Shown in pieces: positions 63,421-64,000 of a stretch of 64,000 nt of DNA. Each line of letters starts with the position of its first letter. Within the stretch, counting starts at the first letter, position 1. Origin of the DNA: DASYHS01 sp035998295 (GTDB lineage: Bacteria; Pseudomonadota; Alphaproteobacteria; Azospirillales; Azospirillaceae); assembly GCF_035998295.1 (NCBI RefSeq), contig NZ_DASYHS010000068.1, positions 20,909 through 84,908 on the forward strand, read 5' to 3'. The notes under the pieces were generated by a model. The model had not been told where the DNA came from, searched no databases, and saw only the letters and a program-made list of their open reading frames with translations. A program made the position numbers and the translations under genes.

Positions 63421-64000
63421 GTGAAGACGCCCTGGTTCCTCTCCTCGTGTCGCGGCCGGCCGGAGTTCCGCGTGGTCTGCTTTCCGCATGCGGGCGGCAA
63501 CCCGGCGGCGTTCATGCATTGGAGCGCTCACCTTCCCGAGAACGTCGAGCTGGTTGCGGTACAGTATCCGGGCCGAGGAGGGCATGTGGCGAGACCGCCG
63601 CACCGCGACCTCGAAGCCCTCGTCGACGAGCTCGCGGACGTGGCGGCCGCTCTTCTCGACCGGCCGACCGTCCTTCTGGGGCACAGCCTCGGCGCAGTTG
63701 TGGCCTACGAAGTCGCGCGCCGCTTTCGGGACGAACCGAATCTACGCCACCTGTTCGTCTCGGGCTGCCTGGCGCCCGCGTACTGGCCGCCGCCGGAAGG
63801 CAAGCGCCTCGGGCAACTTTCGGCGGAAGCTTTCGCCGCGGCGCTCAGGGAAAGGGGCGCATTTCCCGAAGCCGTCTTCGAACACGCTTCCCTGCGGGAC
63901 TACGTCGTTGCCGTCGCCAAAGCCGACTACGAGATGATCGCCTCGTACAGCTATGTGAAACGTGAACCTCTGGCGGTTCCGATCACGGCTTTTGCCGGCC
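63421..64000 (+). CDS. Type II thioesterase, 3' end beyond window
   Basis: Starts at GTG 63421, ten bases after the exporter stop. Visible are VVCFPHAGGNPAAFMHW, the GHSLGAVVAYEVARRF elbow (S89) and the family segment VAVQYPGRGGH. Type II thioesterases release wrongly loaded or stalled acyl groups from carrier proteins. The last visible residues read PLAVPITAFAG, so the His residue is past the right edge. Confidence 0.93.
   Translation, partial: MKTPWFLSSCRGRPEFRVVCFPHAGGNPAAFMHWSAHLPENVELVAVQYPGRGGHVARPPHRDLEALVDELADVAAALLDRPTVLLGHSLGAVVAYEVARRFRDEPNLRHLFVSGCLAPAYWPPPEGKRLGQLSAEAFAAALRERGAFPEAVFEHASLRDYVVAVAKADYEMIASYSYVKREPLAVPITAFAG

Noticed and set aside
1..64000. CRISPR arrays, insertion sequences and prophage
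   Set aside because: No regularly spaced repeats, transposases or integrases were recognised; the only tandem repeats are the short arrays listed.

Overview
The window is about 70% GC, with ATG/GTG/TTG starts, many 4-bp ATGA overlaps and a core gene set typical of a free-living alphaproteobacterium (Rhodospirillales/Geminicoccales-like; inferred from gene content, not from a search). Markers are the rpmH-rnpA-yidD-yidC-engB block, thrS-infC, pgk, an alphaproteobacterial-type RNase J, DUF1489, two DUF2336 proteins and a sphingolipid cluster.

Layout. 1-7.3 kb: a PAS sensor protein running off the left edge, the rpmH/rnpA/yidD/yidC/engB block on the minus strand, and a TVP38-family membrane protein with a flavin disulfide reductase. 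7.3-21.8 kb: CYTH-CHAD protein, methyltransferase, pgk, two DUF2336 proteins around a lipoprotein and a Nudix hydrolase, infC (ATA start) and thrS, a FitAB/VapBC-type toxin-antitoxin pair, a GT4 glycosyltransferase, an alpha/beta hydrolase and DUF1489. 21.9-26 kb: tRNA-Ser(GGA), then a small accessory island with an unknown protein, a SWIM zinc-finger protein and an unusual nucleotidyltransferase-GIY-YIG fusion. 26-32.7 kb: paired CrcB/Fluc fluoride channels, modABC, DUF2254, an isochorismatase-like hydrolase and a LysR regulator. 32.7-40 kb: a tightly overlapping cluster of acyl-AMP ligase, ACP, serine palmitoyltransferase-type synthase, GT4 and an N-acyltransferase matching bacterial ceramide synthase, with a divergent SDR; this is read as sphingolipid biosynthesis. 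40-53.1 kb: a HigBA/RelE-type toxin-antitoxin pair, an EamA exporter, tRNA-Tyr(GTA), RNase J next to a Clp1/Grc3-like polynucleotide kinase, a cbs/cystathionine lyase operon, an extradiol dioxygenase, a peptidoglycan-binding protein, an MFS transporter, a CorC/CNNM protein, a decayed SnoaL-like fragment and an amidoligase.

The most interesting region is 53.4 kb to the right edge, a co-directional nonribosomal-peptide-type cluster. In order it holds: a haem-oxygenase-like diiron oxidase fused to a cupin, a second cupin, an adenylation-carrier NRPS whose specificity residues read DAFWVGGTFK (valine-like), two tandem SyrB2-type Fe(II)/2-oxoglutarate halogenases (both with His-Gln-Ala in place of His-x-Asp), a factor-independent terminator, a SyrC/CmaE-type aminoacyl transferase with a Cys nucleophile, a stand-alone carrier protein, a condensation domain with a TubC-like docking segment and a degenerate HHxxxDG motif, an EamA exporter, and a type II thioesterase cut by the window edge. 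The arrangement parallels the coronamic acid (CmaA/B/E/D) and syringomycin (SyrB1/B2/C) amino-acid tailoring modules. It suggests that carrier-bound valine is chlorinated, perhaps twice, moved to a second carrier, condensed and exported. The HDO-cupin, the paired halogenases and the degenerate condensation domain together do not match any pathway I can name.

Both sides of the sphingolipid cluster and the NRPS cluster look like functional units. The other regions are mostly housekeeping or single genes.
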